From Ottelia alismoides (Eukaryota; Streptophyta; Magnoliopsida; Alismatales; Hydrocharitaceae), in NCBI GenBank assembly GCA_037367405.1, contig JAZKJV010004148.1:2294501-2358500 (forward strand): a DNA stretch of 64,000 nucleotides, in the 5' to 3' direction. This document shows positions 1 to 11,900 of this stretch, piece after piece; positions within the stretch are counted from its first letter, which is position 1, and each line of letters begins with the position of its first letter. Both the position numbers and the translations under genes were made by a program. The notes beneath the pieces are model-generated. The model was not told the DNA's origin. It saw only the letters and a program-made list of their open reading frames with translations, and ran no database searches.

Positions 1-162
1 GTAAAATCCACATTGGAGTACCTTGTGCGCGGTTCTTTTTCCCGAATGGTATCCTCCAGCCTCAAGTGAATGACAGTGTGTGGGGACACTCCGGTATTCC
101 TCCTGAGGAATACATCTTTGCTAGATGTTATCCGATCCTTTATAGAAAAGGAAAGGATCGTC
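1..162 (-). pseudogene. D: start of integrase (zinc-binding region) and RNaseH-INT linker
   Basis: Bases 1-54 read in the minus strand as the beginning of an integrase HHCC zinc-binding domain, with a GYHSGKRT motif followed by KVLQCGFY; this matches the GGHHSGKRT segment of the integrase of element B at about 30620. The window edge cuts the domain, so the catalytic core is not visible. Bases 55-162 are the linker between RNase H and integrase and contain at least one stop. Part of a dead pol gene. Confidence 0.7.
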
Positions 163-860
163 TCAATGGTATTTTCTTGAATCCGATTTCAATCGGTCAA
201 TTCTGCTCTTGGTCCAACCTGGGGGAACTTTCTTGTAGACAAGATAGTTCACTAAGTTGGGGTACCATGGGACTGAGTCAATAACACAAGCCAACTCATC
301 AAGAAAAGTCTCTTTAATTGGTAAAGTATCATAATAATCATTTTGCTCAATTCGGGAAAGGTAATCAGCAACAACATTCTTTATTCCAGATTTATCCTTG
401 ATCTCCAAATTAAATTCCTGGATTCATAAGTAACATCTCAAAAGACATGCCTTGGAATCCTTATTTTCCATTAGATATCTAATTGCCATGTGATTAGTAA
501 AAATCATCACCTTGGAGCCCAATATATATGATCTGAATTTTTCTAGTGTCCAAACTACGTGAGCATTTCCTTTTCAGTTACCGTATAATTTTCTCTGGTC
601 AAGATCTAAAACATTTCTCATGTAATGAATAGCATAAGGTATCCCATCTCGTCTTTGACCATGCACAACCCTGACAGCAAAATTCGATGCATCAGTAATG
701 ATCACAAAGGGAAGACACCAACTGAATGATTGTAATATCGATGATTCACATATTTTCTTTTTCAGGAGCTCGAAGGCCTCTAGACACTTGTGATTTACAA
801 TAAACTCAATGTCTTTTCCTAAGAGCTCAGTCAGTGGACAGATCTTAGAGAAATCAGGAA
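163..860 (-). pseudogene. D: RNase H remnant
   Basis: The open stretch 163-408 (minus) has the C-terminal RNase H signature of gypsy elements, DKSGIKNVVADYLSR, followed by the acidic linker to integrase. Upstream in sense (about 410-860) the RNase H core is legible but broken by stops and frameshifts: the reverse complement shows remnants of the TDASN-type start, the segment around a K-x-YT start and the TNH motif. RNase H degrades the RNA template during reverse transcription. Non-functional here. Confidence 0.65.
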
Positions 861-869
861 TAAATCTTT

Positions 870-2004
870 GGTAGAATCCAACATGCTTGACTTAACGTTG
901 GTTGGTGGCTCAAGTTCTTGATCACATCCACCTTGGCAGGGTCGACCTTCATTCCCTTTTTGGAGATGATGTGCCCCAGCATGATATCCTCTATCACCAT
1001 AAAGTGACTTTTTCCCAAGAGAGTACCAAATTAACCTCCCTACATCTCTTGAGGACTCGGTCCAAGTGCGCTAAACATGTATAAAATGAATCACCATAGA
1101 CCGAGAAGTCATCCATGAAGACTTCTAGGAAGTCACCCACCATTTTGGCAAAGACGACGATCATGCACCATTGAAATGTGCCTGGGGCATTACAATGCCC
1201 GAATGGCATGCGCTTGAACGCGTAAGTGCCGAAAGGACATGTAAAGGTGGTTTTTTCCTAATCCCCGGGAGCGATGGATACATGATTGTAGCCTGAGTAC
1301 CCATAAAGAAAATAGAAGAATGCTTTCCCTGTATGTCTCTCCAAGATTTGATCAATAAATGGTAGTGGAAAATAATCTTTCTTTGTCACAGCATTCATGT
1401 GCCTGTAATCGACACAGACGCGCCTCGATGTGGGTACTCGGGTCACAATGTCTACCCCCTCCTCGTTGGTGACCATCTAGATTCCCGACTTCTTCAGGAC
1501 AACATGATGGGGGGGCACCCACTTGGAGTCAGAAATGGGGTATATAAACCCTGCTTTGCACCATTTCTCTATCTCTTTCTTAACTACTTCCTAGATATTA
1601 GGATCTAATCTTCTCTGAAATTCACAGTAAGGTCTTGCGTTATCCTCAACATAAATTTTGTGTGAACATAGAGCGTGATTGATTCCCATGAGATCCGACA
1701 TAGTCCAACCAATGGCCTTACGATTTCTCTTAAGAACTTGAAGCAATCTAGATTCTTGGTCTTTGGTTAATGATGAGCTATTGATCACAAGAAATTTCTT
1801 ATTGGGTCCTGCAAGAAATGCATACTTGAGTGTAGGAGGAAGTGGTTTCAGCTCCGACAATTCTGAATCATCGATTAGGTCTGGCTGAATGGCTTTTGAG
1901 TCGAGTTCTGTGTTGGTCGAAGGTGAATCACTCTGTGATGTGCTGGATACCAATTTTGATGCAAGGTGAGTCAGATCGCAAAAGTGGTATGATAATTCGG
2001 TCAA
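870..2004 (-). pseudogene. D: reverse transcriptase, Athila type, broken
   Basis: Three minus-strand segments cover the RT in order. 1591-2004 holds the N-terminal part (KPLPPTLKYAFL, IGWTMSDLMGI, CSHKIYVEDNARP). 1258-1476 holds RVCVDYRHMNAVTKKD and PLPFIDQILER. 994-1209 holds MPFGHCNAPGTFQ and the catalytic FMDDFSVYG (plus-strand 1108-1119 covers FMDD). These are the conserved blocks of Ty3/gypsy RT, and the FMDDFSVYG form is typical of Athila. Reading frame changes between segments and stop codons show a dead gene. The catalytic aspartates are still encoded. Confidence 0.8.
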
Positions 2005-2299
2005 AGTTTTGTCCGACTTGTCATCGACATTTCTTGATTGTCCCTAAGAAGATGGGACTGATAAATCCGAAATAATTTCTATGTCATCAAGGGTATAAGG
2101 GTCTGTGTCTCTAGATAGTTTAGGCAAGATCTCGCAAACTGCACTGTGCACTGTTTCCTCTTCTGATGAGGGGCTCTCACTTTGAATTTCTAGAAGTTGA
2201 TCCCAAGGCCCATTAGTGCTAATGAAATTGCACTCTGACGTTTTTGAGTATTCAGTGGTAGATTCAAAGTCGGGTCTTTACCACTTTGTTTGCTTCATC

Positions 2300-2748
2300 T
2301 CCAAGTCCACCTCTCCGCCTAGAGAGCGGGATTTCATCATTATTGTATCGTAATCTAATACTGCTTTAGCGGTCCGCAAGAATGGTCTTCCGAGAATGAT
2401 TTGAGATTCTTTCTAATGGTTCGGGGTCTCCATATCAAGGACAGTGAAGTCCACTTTGTATTTTGTACCATTGATCGATATGACTACATTCTTTACTTCT
2501 CCCTTCGGTCTTTCAATGGATTTATCAGCAAATTGGAGTAGAGATAATGATTTTCTGAGAGGTCCTAACTCTAATTTACAGTATAAGGCTAAGGGGAGAA
2601 GATTGATTGAAGAACCATTATCTAGTAGAGTGCGTACGAATGCAATGCCGTCGATACGACTCTCCAAATAATGAGCACCCAGATCCCTTTTTTTCTTGGA
2701 AGATGCTGATTTTTGACACATTTGGTAGTTGCCACTATCAAGATATGA
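2300..2748 (-). pseudogene. D: aspartic protease, truncated by insertion of C
   Basis: The minus-strand segment 2413-2721 encodes a retroviral-type aspartic protease: the active-site triad is in LLDNGSSINLLP (Asp-Asn-Gly form), preceded by GAHYLESRIDG and followed by the flap-like VDFTVLDMETP. The next segment toward 2300 has IILGRPFLRTAKAVLDYD, the standard end of the Athila protease, after one stop. Element C is inserted at 2753/2754, just upstream in sense, which separates protease from gag. The retained active site suggests the protease was intact when C arrived. Confidence 0.75.
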
Positions 2749-2753
2749 GTCTC
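2749..2753. repeat. Left target-site duplication of element C (GTCTC)
   Basis: GTCTC directly precedes the first base of the C LTR (TGATAATGCGG). The identical GTCTC is found at 19480-19484 immediately after the other C LTR. Confidence 0.93.
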
Positions 2754-4635
2754 TGATAATGCGGGTCTGACCTGCAATTAAAATGTGTTTGTCGTCGGTG
2801 TAGAGAAAACCGTAGAGAGGGATCCACGTTAATCAAACAAAAATCGATAAAATATGAGAGATAGAGAGAGAGAGTGTGAATTAAATAAAGATGATTCTCT
2901 CCTATTTTATCTTACACTATTTATTTTACCAGGTAAGTGTGCCTGGGTCGAAGTCAAGGAGGCAGAATATTAAAACCGTGGTCTTTGAGATAAGAAATAA
3001 ATTCGAGAAAAGTCCTCTTTATTCTTGATTTTACAAAGAAAGAAATTGAAAGAAATTTGGCTCAAAACTAACTCAAGATTACGAAAATCAAAATGACACA
3101 ATGAAATCAACGGAAATTCTTGGAAAAAAACTAGAAAAGTGTCTTGGGTAGTTATCAGGCAACCCTAAAAAAATCGCTAAAAAATACGAAAAAATCGAGG
3201 TCCAAACAACCCCTACAAGCCAAGGGCATAACTGCAAAAGAAATTCAATGTTTTCTTACAAAAAGGTCCCTGAAAAAAGAATGAAATGGAAACAAAGCTA
3301 AAGTTATTACATGTAGGTCCCTACGTGGGGACCTAAATGTAATTCTGGAAACTTCTGGGGCGCGGCTGAAAATCTGGAACTTAAATGGGTTTAAGATGCA
3401 AATTCTCCATCGTTTCGTATTTGATGGTCAGGATTAGAAAATGGAGGTGCGATCTGAGCCGTCGGTTGAGGGACACGTGTCGAGCACATGTAGCACCCAG
3501 GTTGTTCTTGTTGTTTGTCCTTCTGCGCACAACTGGCGACGGGGCTTCCTTCTCTGATTTCTTCTCGGTGATAGACAACTATCTGGGGCCTCCGGCGAGG
3601 CCAGGGGGGTGATGCCCTCAACCCTCGAGCTCGCCCGCGGTGGAGCTCCTCTGCAGGTGGTCGTAGATGACGTGAATTCGCCGACGAAGTAGGTTGGTTA
3701 ATATATCTTGAAGGTTGTTGCAAATGATGGTAATCTTGGATCCTCAAAGCTCCAGTTGATGTGTAAATTCTCCACCTGATTAATGGACCTGCAAACAAAG
3801 ATTTATGTTGCTCAATTAGCTACGAAATAGGTCAAGAATATTAGGTTAACAAGTTATAAAGTGTTCTCGGGATTATTGCAAACAGTGGAATGGGAAAGAA
3901 ATGCGATGTTCTTGAGTTGATTCAATTGATTTCAAGAGGACTAAGATATGTAGCGTCTATGTATGATGATTAGGTATATAATGATGGAATTAATTCAGTT
4001 AATTATGGCACATTTATCGAGAAGAATTAGTAGAGGTAGATGAATAGATCTGGGGAATGGAGGTGTATTACCTCTGGTGGTTGCTCGACAGTCGATCCTT
4101 GCCAGAGCTTGACATGACGCGAGGCTGTGATGCAAGGCTGATCCGCCTTAGAACGTCTCCTCCGATGTTCCACCTTCCACGCGGGGCTGATCCTCGACGC
4201 TGTCACCACCTTAGTCGGCTGGAACGAGGCTTGGAAAGGAGGAGGCTCGGCTACCAGAACTTGGGGTTCCAGGTTAGTTGGAGAGTTTCTTTAATTATTT
4301 TTATGATTTTATTTCCTTATCCCCCTACTTGTTTGTTTGTTGACCAATCCATGTTGACTTGGTCTCAGAGGTTAGGTTATAAATATATCTTACAACTATA
4401 TTTATATTTTTAGAGTCATATTGTACATATATATATATATATATTTACAATCTGCCTTCTCTTCTTTTCTTTATTTTTATTCTTTTATTTATTTACATAT
4501 TTTTATGCATAAAATTACATTTTTATTCATGAATGGTTTTTGATAATAGGTGGAAATCAATGAATATGTACATTTATTTGTTAAGGGTTTAAAGACAAAA
4601 TGCGACAGAAACGTTAATGAATCATGGATTCATGA
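2754..4635 (-). repeat. C: 3' LTR
   Basis: Runs from TGATAATGCGGG to the sequence GGATTCATGA (an altered form of the usual ATTCATCA end). It pairs with 17878-19479. It contains the U5 motif near 2946 (GGTCGAAGTCAAGGAGGC), GC-rich blocks around 3430-3650 and 4060-4270, and the U3 block near 4318-4382 (CCCCCTACTTG followed by GTTGACC). That U3 block recurs in the LTRs of B and I. Confidence 0.9.
4424..4444. repeat. (AT)n microsatellite in U3 of C 3' LTR
   Basis: About ten AT dinucleotides in a row. The sister LTR near 19275 has only a short interrupted version, so the tract expanded or contracted after insertion. Confidence 0.9.
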
Positions 4636-4672
4636 ACCTCCTATACATAAACTTTGCTAGTCCCTTAGCAAA
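4636..4672 (-). other. C: degenerate PPT and adjoining hairpin
   Basis: The sense strand next to the LTR reads ATGTATAGGAGGT, an eroded form of the AAGTATAGGGGG polypurine tract seen in B and E. Directly upstream in sense is a stem of 7 bp, TTTGCTA pairing with TAGCAAA (4653-4659 and 4666-4672). The PPT primes plus-strand DNA synthesis in LTR retrotransposons. Confidence 0.75.
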
Positions 4673-6253
4673 CACTTATTTGAAAAAGTAAGTGAAAAAG
4701 AAAGAAAGTTAGAATGAATTTGTTTTCCTAAACCAATTCATGAGACAGACAAAGGATCGATCACGATCGGGCCTAAAACAAGCATTTTGTCGGAGCCTAA
4801 ACTAGGATTATGATTTTATACTCAACAGTCCTCAAGTTCCACAAATCCTTATTTATGTTCACCACATCATCTATTTCAGACGCACTTATTCATTTTGCGA
4901 ACTCTATCAACCTTGAAGTAAATTTGTATAGTGTGTGAATTGATTTAGCTCTTCCTGCTTAAAGAAGCGAAGAAACCATCCATCCCAGATATACACTTCC
5001 ATTGACTCCTCATCCATCTACTCTTTCCTCGGGGAGGGAGATATTCCCTTCTGAGGTCAGTTCGTGCTATGTCCACAATCGAATATAGAGAGAAGGTAGA
5101 TGAACGAGAAAAGAACTGGAGTGCGACCAGTGTAGACGCATCTCCTTGTGAAGCTCAGCCGGTGTAGTTAACTCTCCACTAAGATATGCAGGTATTTTTG
5201 GTGGAAGCTTGGACTATTGTGGTCATATTTGTATTTGGAGGCTTCTTTGATTTGGCTTTGTAATTTGCTTTCACTGCATTCATCTCTTTGTGCCACGACG
5301 GATATATCATCTTTTGTTCCGTCCCTTTTTTGAGGTCTTAGAAAAATTGTGTCAGCAGATCCTTCCCTCATCCGAAGTTACTATCGCAACCCCAATCTCT
5401 CCCGTCTTTAGATGTCAATGCTGCAAAGATAAGGATAGAATTGCACTACCAAGATGTAATGTCCTTCGCAACCCAATGCAAGTCGAGTTAAGTGCAAAGT
5501 GCATGTGTCCAAGATTGGTTCACTGATGCAGAGTTGTACGGATGACACCAAGTGTTCTACTTAAGCACATTTGAGTTGATTTCCCAAATATGGTCTCATG
5601 GAACCCAAAGATTTAATTCAAAGACCTGAAGAGTCTAAATTCCAGATCCTAACCAGGATCCTTACAACGAACGTTAAAGGCCATAATCAAACTCCATCCT
5701 TCAGACTAGACTCAATCCTTAGTTCCAGAAATCAAACTTATTCTGAAAAATGCGAATGCAAATGCAACAATGTTTTTGTGAAATGCATTTTCTGAATTTT
5801 ACTCATTTTTATGGATTTTAAGGCTTTTGTAATTTTTATGAATTTTAGGACTTTGTATTTTTTTATGGATTTTCTGAATTTTTAAATAAGTATTTGTACA
5901 AGAATTTTACAATATCCATTTTATTTGAATTAAATATCTAATGTAATATACAAATTTTTATATAGAGAATTTTACAAGGAGTAAATAATTTTTACACATA
6001 TTTTAATAGATAGGATTTTAAATAAGTATTATACATATTAAACACATTTTTAAAAAAGATATTTTAAATTAAGAATTTTAAATACATATTTTAGATATAT
6101 TTTACTTATTTACAAGGATTTTATAAGTAAATACATAAATAAATAGATGAATTTTAAATTAACCCTTACCCACTTTTTATGGATTTTATAAATATAAAAA
6201 ATACATAAAAGTATGAGTTATGGACAAAAGTATATATACAATGTATATGCACT
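4673..6253 (-). other. C: non-coding 3' module between hairpin array and PPT
   Basis: No convincing ORF. It contains a conserved patch at about 5010-5180 (TCTTTCCTCGGGGAGG, then ATTCCCTTCTGAGG, then CCAGTGTAG) that is also present in B (about 27350-27510) and E (about 58612-58765). A second shared patch lies around 5385-5420 (TATCGCAACCCCA, then TCTTTAGATGTC). From about 5800 to 6230 the sequence is very AT-rich with no recognisable feature. In other Athila families this position often holds an env-like ORF; none is seen here. Confidence 0.65.
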
Positions 6254-6656
6254 CCCCCTATACTTAGCTTGTGATATGTCCTCATAGTGTCAAAAGAGAA
6301 AAAGGAGGACATAACTCATGCTAAGTAAAAGTGGGTGAAAAAGAATAAATGAATAAAAGTCAGTCAACCCCCCTATACTTACGATCAGATCATAGTAAGT
6401 ATAATGGAAGAGAAAAAAAATGAGGTGACTGAAGGAACAAGACAAATAGAGAAAACAAGATCAACGAAATCACTCGGTCCCCCCTATACTTAGGATAAGG
6501 CATCCTAAGTATAGAAAAGAATGTGACCAAAAATAGAGTACCAATGATTCGTGGAAAATAAATGATATACAAGAGAAAAATAAAAAGATCAAAATAGAAA
6601 ATGCTAATCAACGGCAATCGATCCCCCTATATTTAGGATCTGGTATCCTAATCATA
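6254..6656 (-). repeat. C: array of four PPT-tagged hairpins
   Basis: Four inverted repeats, each starting on the plus strand with a C5-C6 run and CTATACTTA: 6254-6327 (long stem with a loop of about 20 bases), 6368-6403, 6479-6514 (perfect 13-bp stem CTATACTTAGGAT with ATCCTAAGTATAG, loop AAGGC), and 6623-6656 (eroded). In the sense strand every stem ends in AGTATAGGGGG-like sequence, the same as the PPT. Spacing is about 110-140 bases. Equivalent arrays occur in B and E. Confidence 0.9.
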
Positions 6657-6774
6657 AAAGACGAGCAAAAAATGAGGACAATAGTGGTCTACGAAGAATG
6701 TACAAGTGGTGTGTACTCCAAATATTAAATGGCTCTAAAGTCTTTGCACAAGATGAGATGAAGTAGAAGAGTAG

Positions 6775-7860
6775 TCATGAGTCATGTACAAAGTAGATCA
6801 CTTCAACATGGGCCAGATGATCAGTAGTCTCCACGAAGTGCTTCAGCATCTGCCCATTTACCACAAACGGCTCTGCACCAGGTGACACATCTGATATAGC
6901 TATGATTCCATTATCGTGCATTCTTTTGACTATGTAAGGTCCTTCCCACTTGCTCTTTAATTTGCCAGGAAAAATTCTCAATCGTGCATTGAACAACCAT
7001 ACTTTCTGCCCAGGAACAAAGATCTTGTGCTGAATATGTCTATCGTGCCATTTCTTCACTTTGTCCTTATAAATGAGGGTGTTCTCGTATGCATAATTTC
7101 GAATCTCTACTAGCTCATTAATATCCATCTTCCTCTTGGCTTCTGCTTTCTGCCTCTCAAGTGAAATCACTCGGATAGCCCATTTAGATTTGTGCATGAT
7201 CTCTACAGGCAAATGGTACGGCTTCCCATAAACCAGTATGAAGGGTGAAGTACCTAAGGGAGTCTTATTTGCAGTACGATATGCCCAAAGAACCTGATCT
7301 AGAAGCTATGACCAGTTCTTCCTATCCGATCGTACTAATTTCTGAAGAATGGATTTCACCTCCCTATTTGAAACTTCAGCCATGTCATTCGTCTGTTGGT
7401 GGTAAGGAGAAGCTACTCTGTGATCAATGCCATAGTTCTTCACTAGCTTTTTTACCTCCTTATTAATGAAATAGCTACCTCCATCTGAAATAAGAATACA
7501 TGGAATATCGAAACGTGAAATAATATGTTCCCTCAGGAACTTGCACACTATTCTACTATCTGCGGTTCGTGCGGGTATAGCCTCCACCCATCTATTAACG
7601 TATTCTACAACGAGAAGAATGTACTCAAAGCCACTGCTGGAAGGGAACAATCCCATAAAATCTATGCCCCATGTGTCAAAGATCTCACAAATAATAACGG
7701 GTCGCATAGGCATCGCATCTCTAGCACTAACTGTCCCTATTGCTCTCTTACAATACAGGCAACTCTTCATGAATGTACAAGCATCTCTAGTAAGAGTCGA
7801 CCACCAAAATCCACTCTGAAGTACCATCTACGTTGTCCTCTTCCTGAATGATGTCCCCAT
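6775..7860 (-). pseudogene. C: integrase, nearly complete, interrupted
   Basis: Minus-strand segments 7306-7827 and 6775-7212 cover most of the integrase. The second zinc-ligand pair is in CLYCKRAIG. The catalytic core has Asp in WGIDFMG, Asp in ISDGGSYF and Glu in MAEVSNRE, with 35 residues between the last two (DDX35E). The C-terminal part has GKPYHLPVEI, KKWHDRH and the GPYIVKRM/GQMLKHF region. The frame is broken by a stop after RKNWS and by loss of the first zinc ligands. The catalytic triad survives. It inserts element cDNA into the host genome; non-functional as it stands. Confidence 0.85.
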
Positions 7861-8066
7861 GCCTCTAAGGAATGACACAGAGTGAGGATACTATTGTATT
7901 CCTACTGAGGAATACAATGCCTGTAAACACAATCCGATCCCTCACAAAAAAGAATCGGATCCTCCCAATGGTAGTATCGTGCCTCGGAAACTAGTCTACC
8001 GACTCAGTCCTTCGGCCAACCCTGTGGACTTTTCTGTGTAACCAAAAAGTTCACTATGTCTACAAA

Positions 8067-8480
8067 TTATGGAAGCTCGATAACTGTAAAGATACTCCTG
8101 TCTGGAAATCTCTCTGTAATCTTTGGCGTGTACTCATCTGAAGGTTGCTCTATCTGTAATCGGGAGAGGTGATCAACTACAACATTCTTTGCCCCAGGTT
8201 TGTCTCTAATATCCAAATCAAACTCCTGAAGTAAGAGAATACATCTAAGAAGGCACGCCTTTGCGTCCTTCTTCTCCATCAAAAATCTGATAGCTGAATG
8301 ATCTGTGTTAACTGTGATCTTAGAGCCAAGAATATAAGATCTGAATTTGTCTATTGCAAATACCACTGCCAACATCTCCTTTTCTATCATTGTGTAATTG
8401 CGCTGAGCATAATCTAATGTCCGACTGGCATAGTAGATAGCAACAGGAAGTCCATTCCTCCTCTGTCCTAATATAGCCCG
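8067..8480 (-). pseudogene. C: RNase H
   Basis: The minus-strand segment 8067-8390 has the RNase H blocks [23 protein letters not shown], split here for length as [12 protein letters not shown] and [11 protein letters not shown], then [10 protein letters not shown] with a catalytic Asp, [10 protein letters not shown], and the C-terminal [15 protein letters not shown]. The start of the domain (TDASDF) is in the neighbouring segment 8468-8851, separated by a frame break. The expected catalytic Asp, Glu and Asp can each be found. Confidence 0.8.
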
Positions 8481-8973
8481 ACCGTAAAATCTGAAGCATC
8501 CGTCATGATCTCAAAGGGAAGAGGCCAATCAGGTGGCTGTAGGACAGGAGCACTGATAACCATCTCTTTTAATGTGAGGAAGGCATGAAGACATTTGTCA
8601 TCTAACAATAACTCGATGTCTTTGCCTAATAATTCAGTCAACGGTCGGGCAATCTTGGGAAAATCCTGAATGAATCGTCTGTAAAAGCCAACATGCCCCA
8701 TAAAAGACCGCAACTTCTTAATGTTGGATGGTGGCTGGAGACGCTTGATGACATCCACCTTGGCAGGGTCAACCTCCATGCCTCGCTTGGAGATGACATG
8801 CCCCAACACGATCCCTTGTGTAACCTTAAAATGGCTCTTTTCCCAAGACAAAATGAGATCTACCTCACAACATTTCTAGAGAACCTGGTCTAGGTGCGTT
8901 AAACAATCATCAAAGGACTCACCATAGATCGAAAATTCATCCATAAAGACCTCAAGAAAATCACTAACCATGT
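8468..8973 (-). pseudogene. C: 3' part of reverse transcriptase (after solo LTR I)
   Basis: Contains VSDFLEVFMDEFSIYGES, the catalytic block, and downstream SWEKSHFKVTQGIVLGHVIS, EVDPAKVDVI, SFMGHVGFYRRFI and ARPLTELLGKD, ending with the TDASDF start of RNase H. The catalytic pair is FMDE rather than FMDD (plus strand 8937-8948), so the second catalytic aspartate is replaced by glutamate. Solo LTR I separates this part from the 5' part of RT that begins at 12250. Confidence 0.85.
8969..8973. repeat. Left target-site duplication of solo LTR I (CATGT)
   Basis: CATGT precedes TGTTGACATG, the start of the solo LTR. An identical CATGT follows the LTR at 12250-12254. Closing the gap restores a continuous RT reading frame across the site. 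Confidence 0.9.
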
Positions 8974-11900
8974 TGTTGACATGAGATATTGCTGAATCAT
9001 ATAAATTAATGATAAGTATGTTGTTGTTATCCCCAAAAATCCCACGACAAACAGACAAATGTTTTTATTATTTTCGCTACTAATTAACATGTATAGCGGA
9101 AATGGTCGAACTTAGGGAGGCTACAAATCCTGAGGGTTATTCAACTAATCAAAAATCAATTAAGAGAAAAATAGGAATCTCAAAGGATAATTATCCTTGG
9201 TTTTTGTGATTTTTATCTTTTTTTATCTTTTTTATTTTTTTTATTTCTATTTTTTTTGTATTTTCTGATTTTCAAGTTTTTAGTGATTTTGATTTTGCAA
9301 TTTTTTATTTTCAAAAATAATGCGGAGCAATATTCACTAGATCAAAAATACGCACACCAGCTCTTTTTGTAATTTATTTTATAAAAAATGCTCTGAAAAA
9401 TCTAGAGAAAATATTTTTTCAAAATTTTCTAATGTTTTTGTGATTTTCTAAAAATCAAACAGTGCAAAACAAAGGAAACAATGCACATACAGGAGTATTT
9501 TGCAAATTAAAAATGCTTAAGTGCTTAATATTCCTGGAAATTATTTCATTCAAACTACAAGTAACTATCTACAAACAGAGACCAAGATTAGAATTTTTTG
9601 ATTTTTCTACAATTGTCTACAATTTTTTAGAATTTTCGTTTCTCACAATTTTTTGGAGTTTTATCAATGACAAATACAAAAAAATTGGAATGAAATTAAA
9701 AGGCAACAAAACACACCTACACTATTGTTTTGGGAATTGTTTTGGCAAGTTTTTGAATTTTTATAAATTTCCACAGTTCAGGCAGACAAAATGTTACAGT
9801 TTTTGAATTTTTTAATATATTAAATGTCAAACACTGCAGCAAGAGCATATATAAATTTTTTCAGAATTTTTGCAACTATAAAAACATTTATTCCATTAAA
9901 AGAGAGCAAGTAAGTTAAAGTTCTGATATACAGGGACCAGAATGTAAATATAAAAAGTTCTTGTACCAATTTATAACAATAAATAAATCACAAGAATAAA
10001 TTTGAAGTTTACCCAATGCAAGGGCTAATTTGTAGATTCTGAAGGTTTTGAGGGCTTCTGCATAAATGTTCCAATTTTTTTTAAATGGACAATCCTAGTG
10101 CTCTTTAGTCTTCGTTCTCAATATTGGGGAATAGGGCCGTCGACTTCTTCTTTCCAATGGAGGTGGATGTGGTGCATCGGAGGGGGGGCAACGACGGTTG
10201 CGTCGGGCTACGCTTGCGGGAGGTGCAGCGGAGCGATCGACTTCGGGAGGCATGCGAGAGGCGACAGCGATGGGGCCGACAGTGGTGTCCATGTGCGGAG
10301 GAAGCTCGGGAGCGGTGCTGCGGTGTATGGGGCAGTGCAACCGCCTGGCTAGAGGATGCGCGGTGCGGCTTCACGGCTGCTGGCAGTGAAGCAGGGCAGC
10401 GCTGCCCTGCTGGAAAGAGGGTGCAGCCGTTGGGACGGTGAGGCAGCAAGGGGCGGCAGACGCGGAGGCGGGGCCGCCGAATAGAAGAAGGAGGTGCAAC
10501 CGACGCCCACGGTTACTTCAAGCAAAGGGTGGATGCCAGCGTGCGGAGTGGGCGCCGCCGCTGAGGTGCACAACGGTCTTGCCTGGCATATTTTTTTGTT
10601 TTTTGTTTTTTTTTTCTTTTGATATATGTAAATAGAAATGTAAATAAAAATTTTATTTTTTTGAAGGAAATGTAAACATGAACTATTTTTTTATTTACTT
10701 TTTATTTTTTTAAGATTATCCTGCAAAACCAATGTTAGAGAGAATAAGAAAACAAATAAATTTTTTATTATTATTTTATTTATTTACAAATATAAAAATG
10801 AATGAGGACCAATGGAAATGAAAGGAATCGAATCCGATTCTCCGACTACCATGCATGGTCGGAGTTGATAGATCGTGGGAGGTAGAAATTGAATGCAGAG
10901 AGATCAAGAACGTGGGATGAAAAATCGAGTCAAAGCGGATCAAATCGTGATGAAATTAATGATCTAAATAAATAAATAGACAACGAAATAGAAGTATGAG
11001 AAATAAAACTATGATTAACATAGATAAAAATAAGAAAAATGTGGATCTCACCTTAGGAGCGGAAATGGACCGTGATCGCTTCGACGAAGGCCGACTCGCT
11101 GTCACCGGACGGCTCGGAGGCTAGATACTTTTCTCGATGAAAATTTCTCTCGGAGACCGGACTCCTCTCCCAAAGATTGATCATGATGGAATGATAGAGA
11201 AGGAGCCATATAAATAGAAGAGATAATGGAGATGAAATTTGAATTTTTGACTTTTTGGATAAAGAGATAAGAGAGATGAAAATTGAAATGAGATAAAGAT
11301 AAAAAGAGATAAAACTATTTACAAAATTATTTTTTTGAATTTTCATCACTTTATTTATTTGAATTAAAAAATATTATTTTTTTATTTTTTATGGTGGTTA
11401 ATTAAAAATAGCAACTTTATACATATACTATATACATATATGACATTATATATAAGGGTAAGTGAGGAAATTAGCTTCTTCTTTTTTTAATTAATTTTAA
11501 TTATTTTTTTAATTTTTAAATAATTAGTAAGAATATTTACAAATATATACATATACAAAATGTACAAAATACATGGGAAAATTGCATAAAACACCCCAGG
11601 AAACTGACTTTTTACTTGTAACTTCAAAAATTATGAAATCACACCCATTTTAAAGATAATTTAATTTAAAATCCAATGGAAGTGAGATTGGTTCAATTTG
11701 AGTTCATATGGAGCAGGAGTTGGTCTTTCAATTAGTGCTTAGTGGCTTTTTACATGTGTGGTTACTTTTATTCTGCACATGATTTAATTATGCAATTATT
11801 TTTATTAATTAGAAGGCATTTTTATTTACAACTTTGGTTTTGAAAGTTATTTGATTTGAGGTCAATTAAGGTATAAATAAAATAGTGTCAATTTAATACA

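Noticed and set aside
10095..10640. Overlapping ORFs in a GC-rich stretch, possible host gene
   Set aside because: They lie inside the solo LTR I, overlap on both strands, have skewed Arg/Ala/Pro composition typical of open frames in GC-rich non-coding DNA, and contain no known domain.
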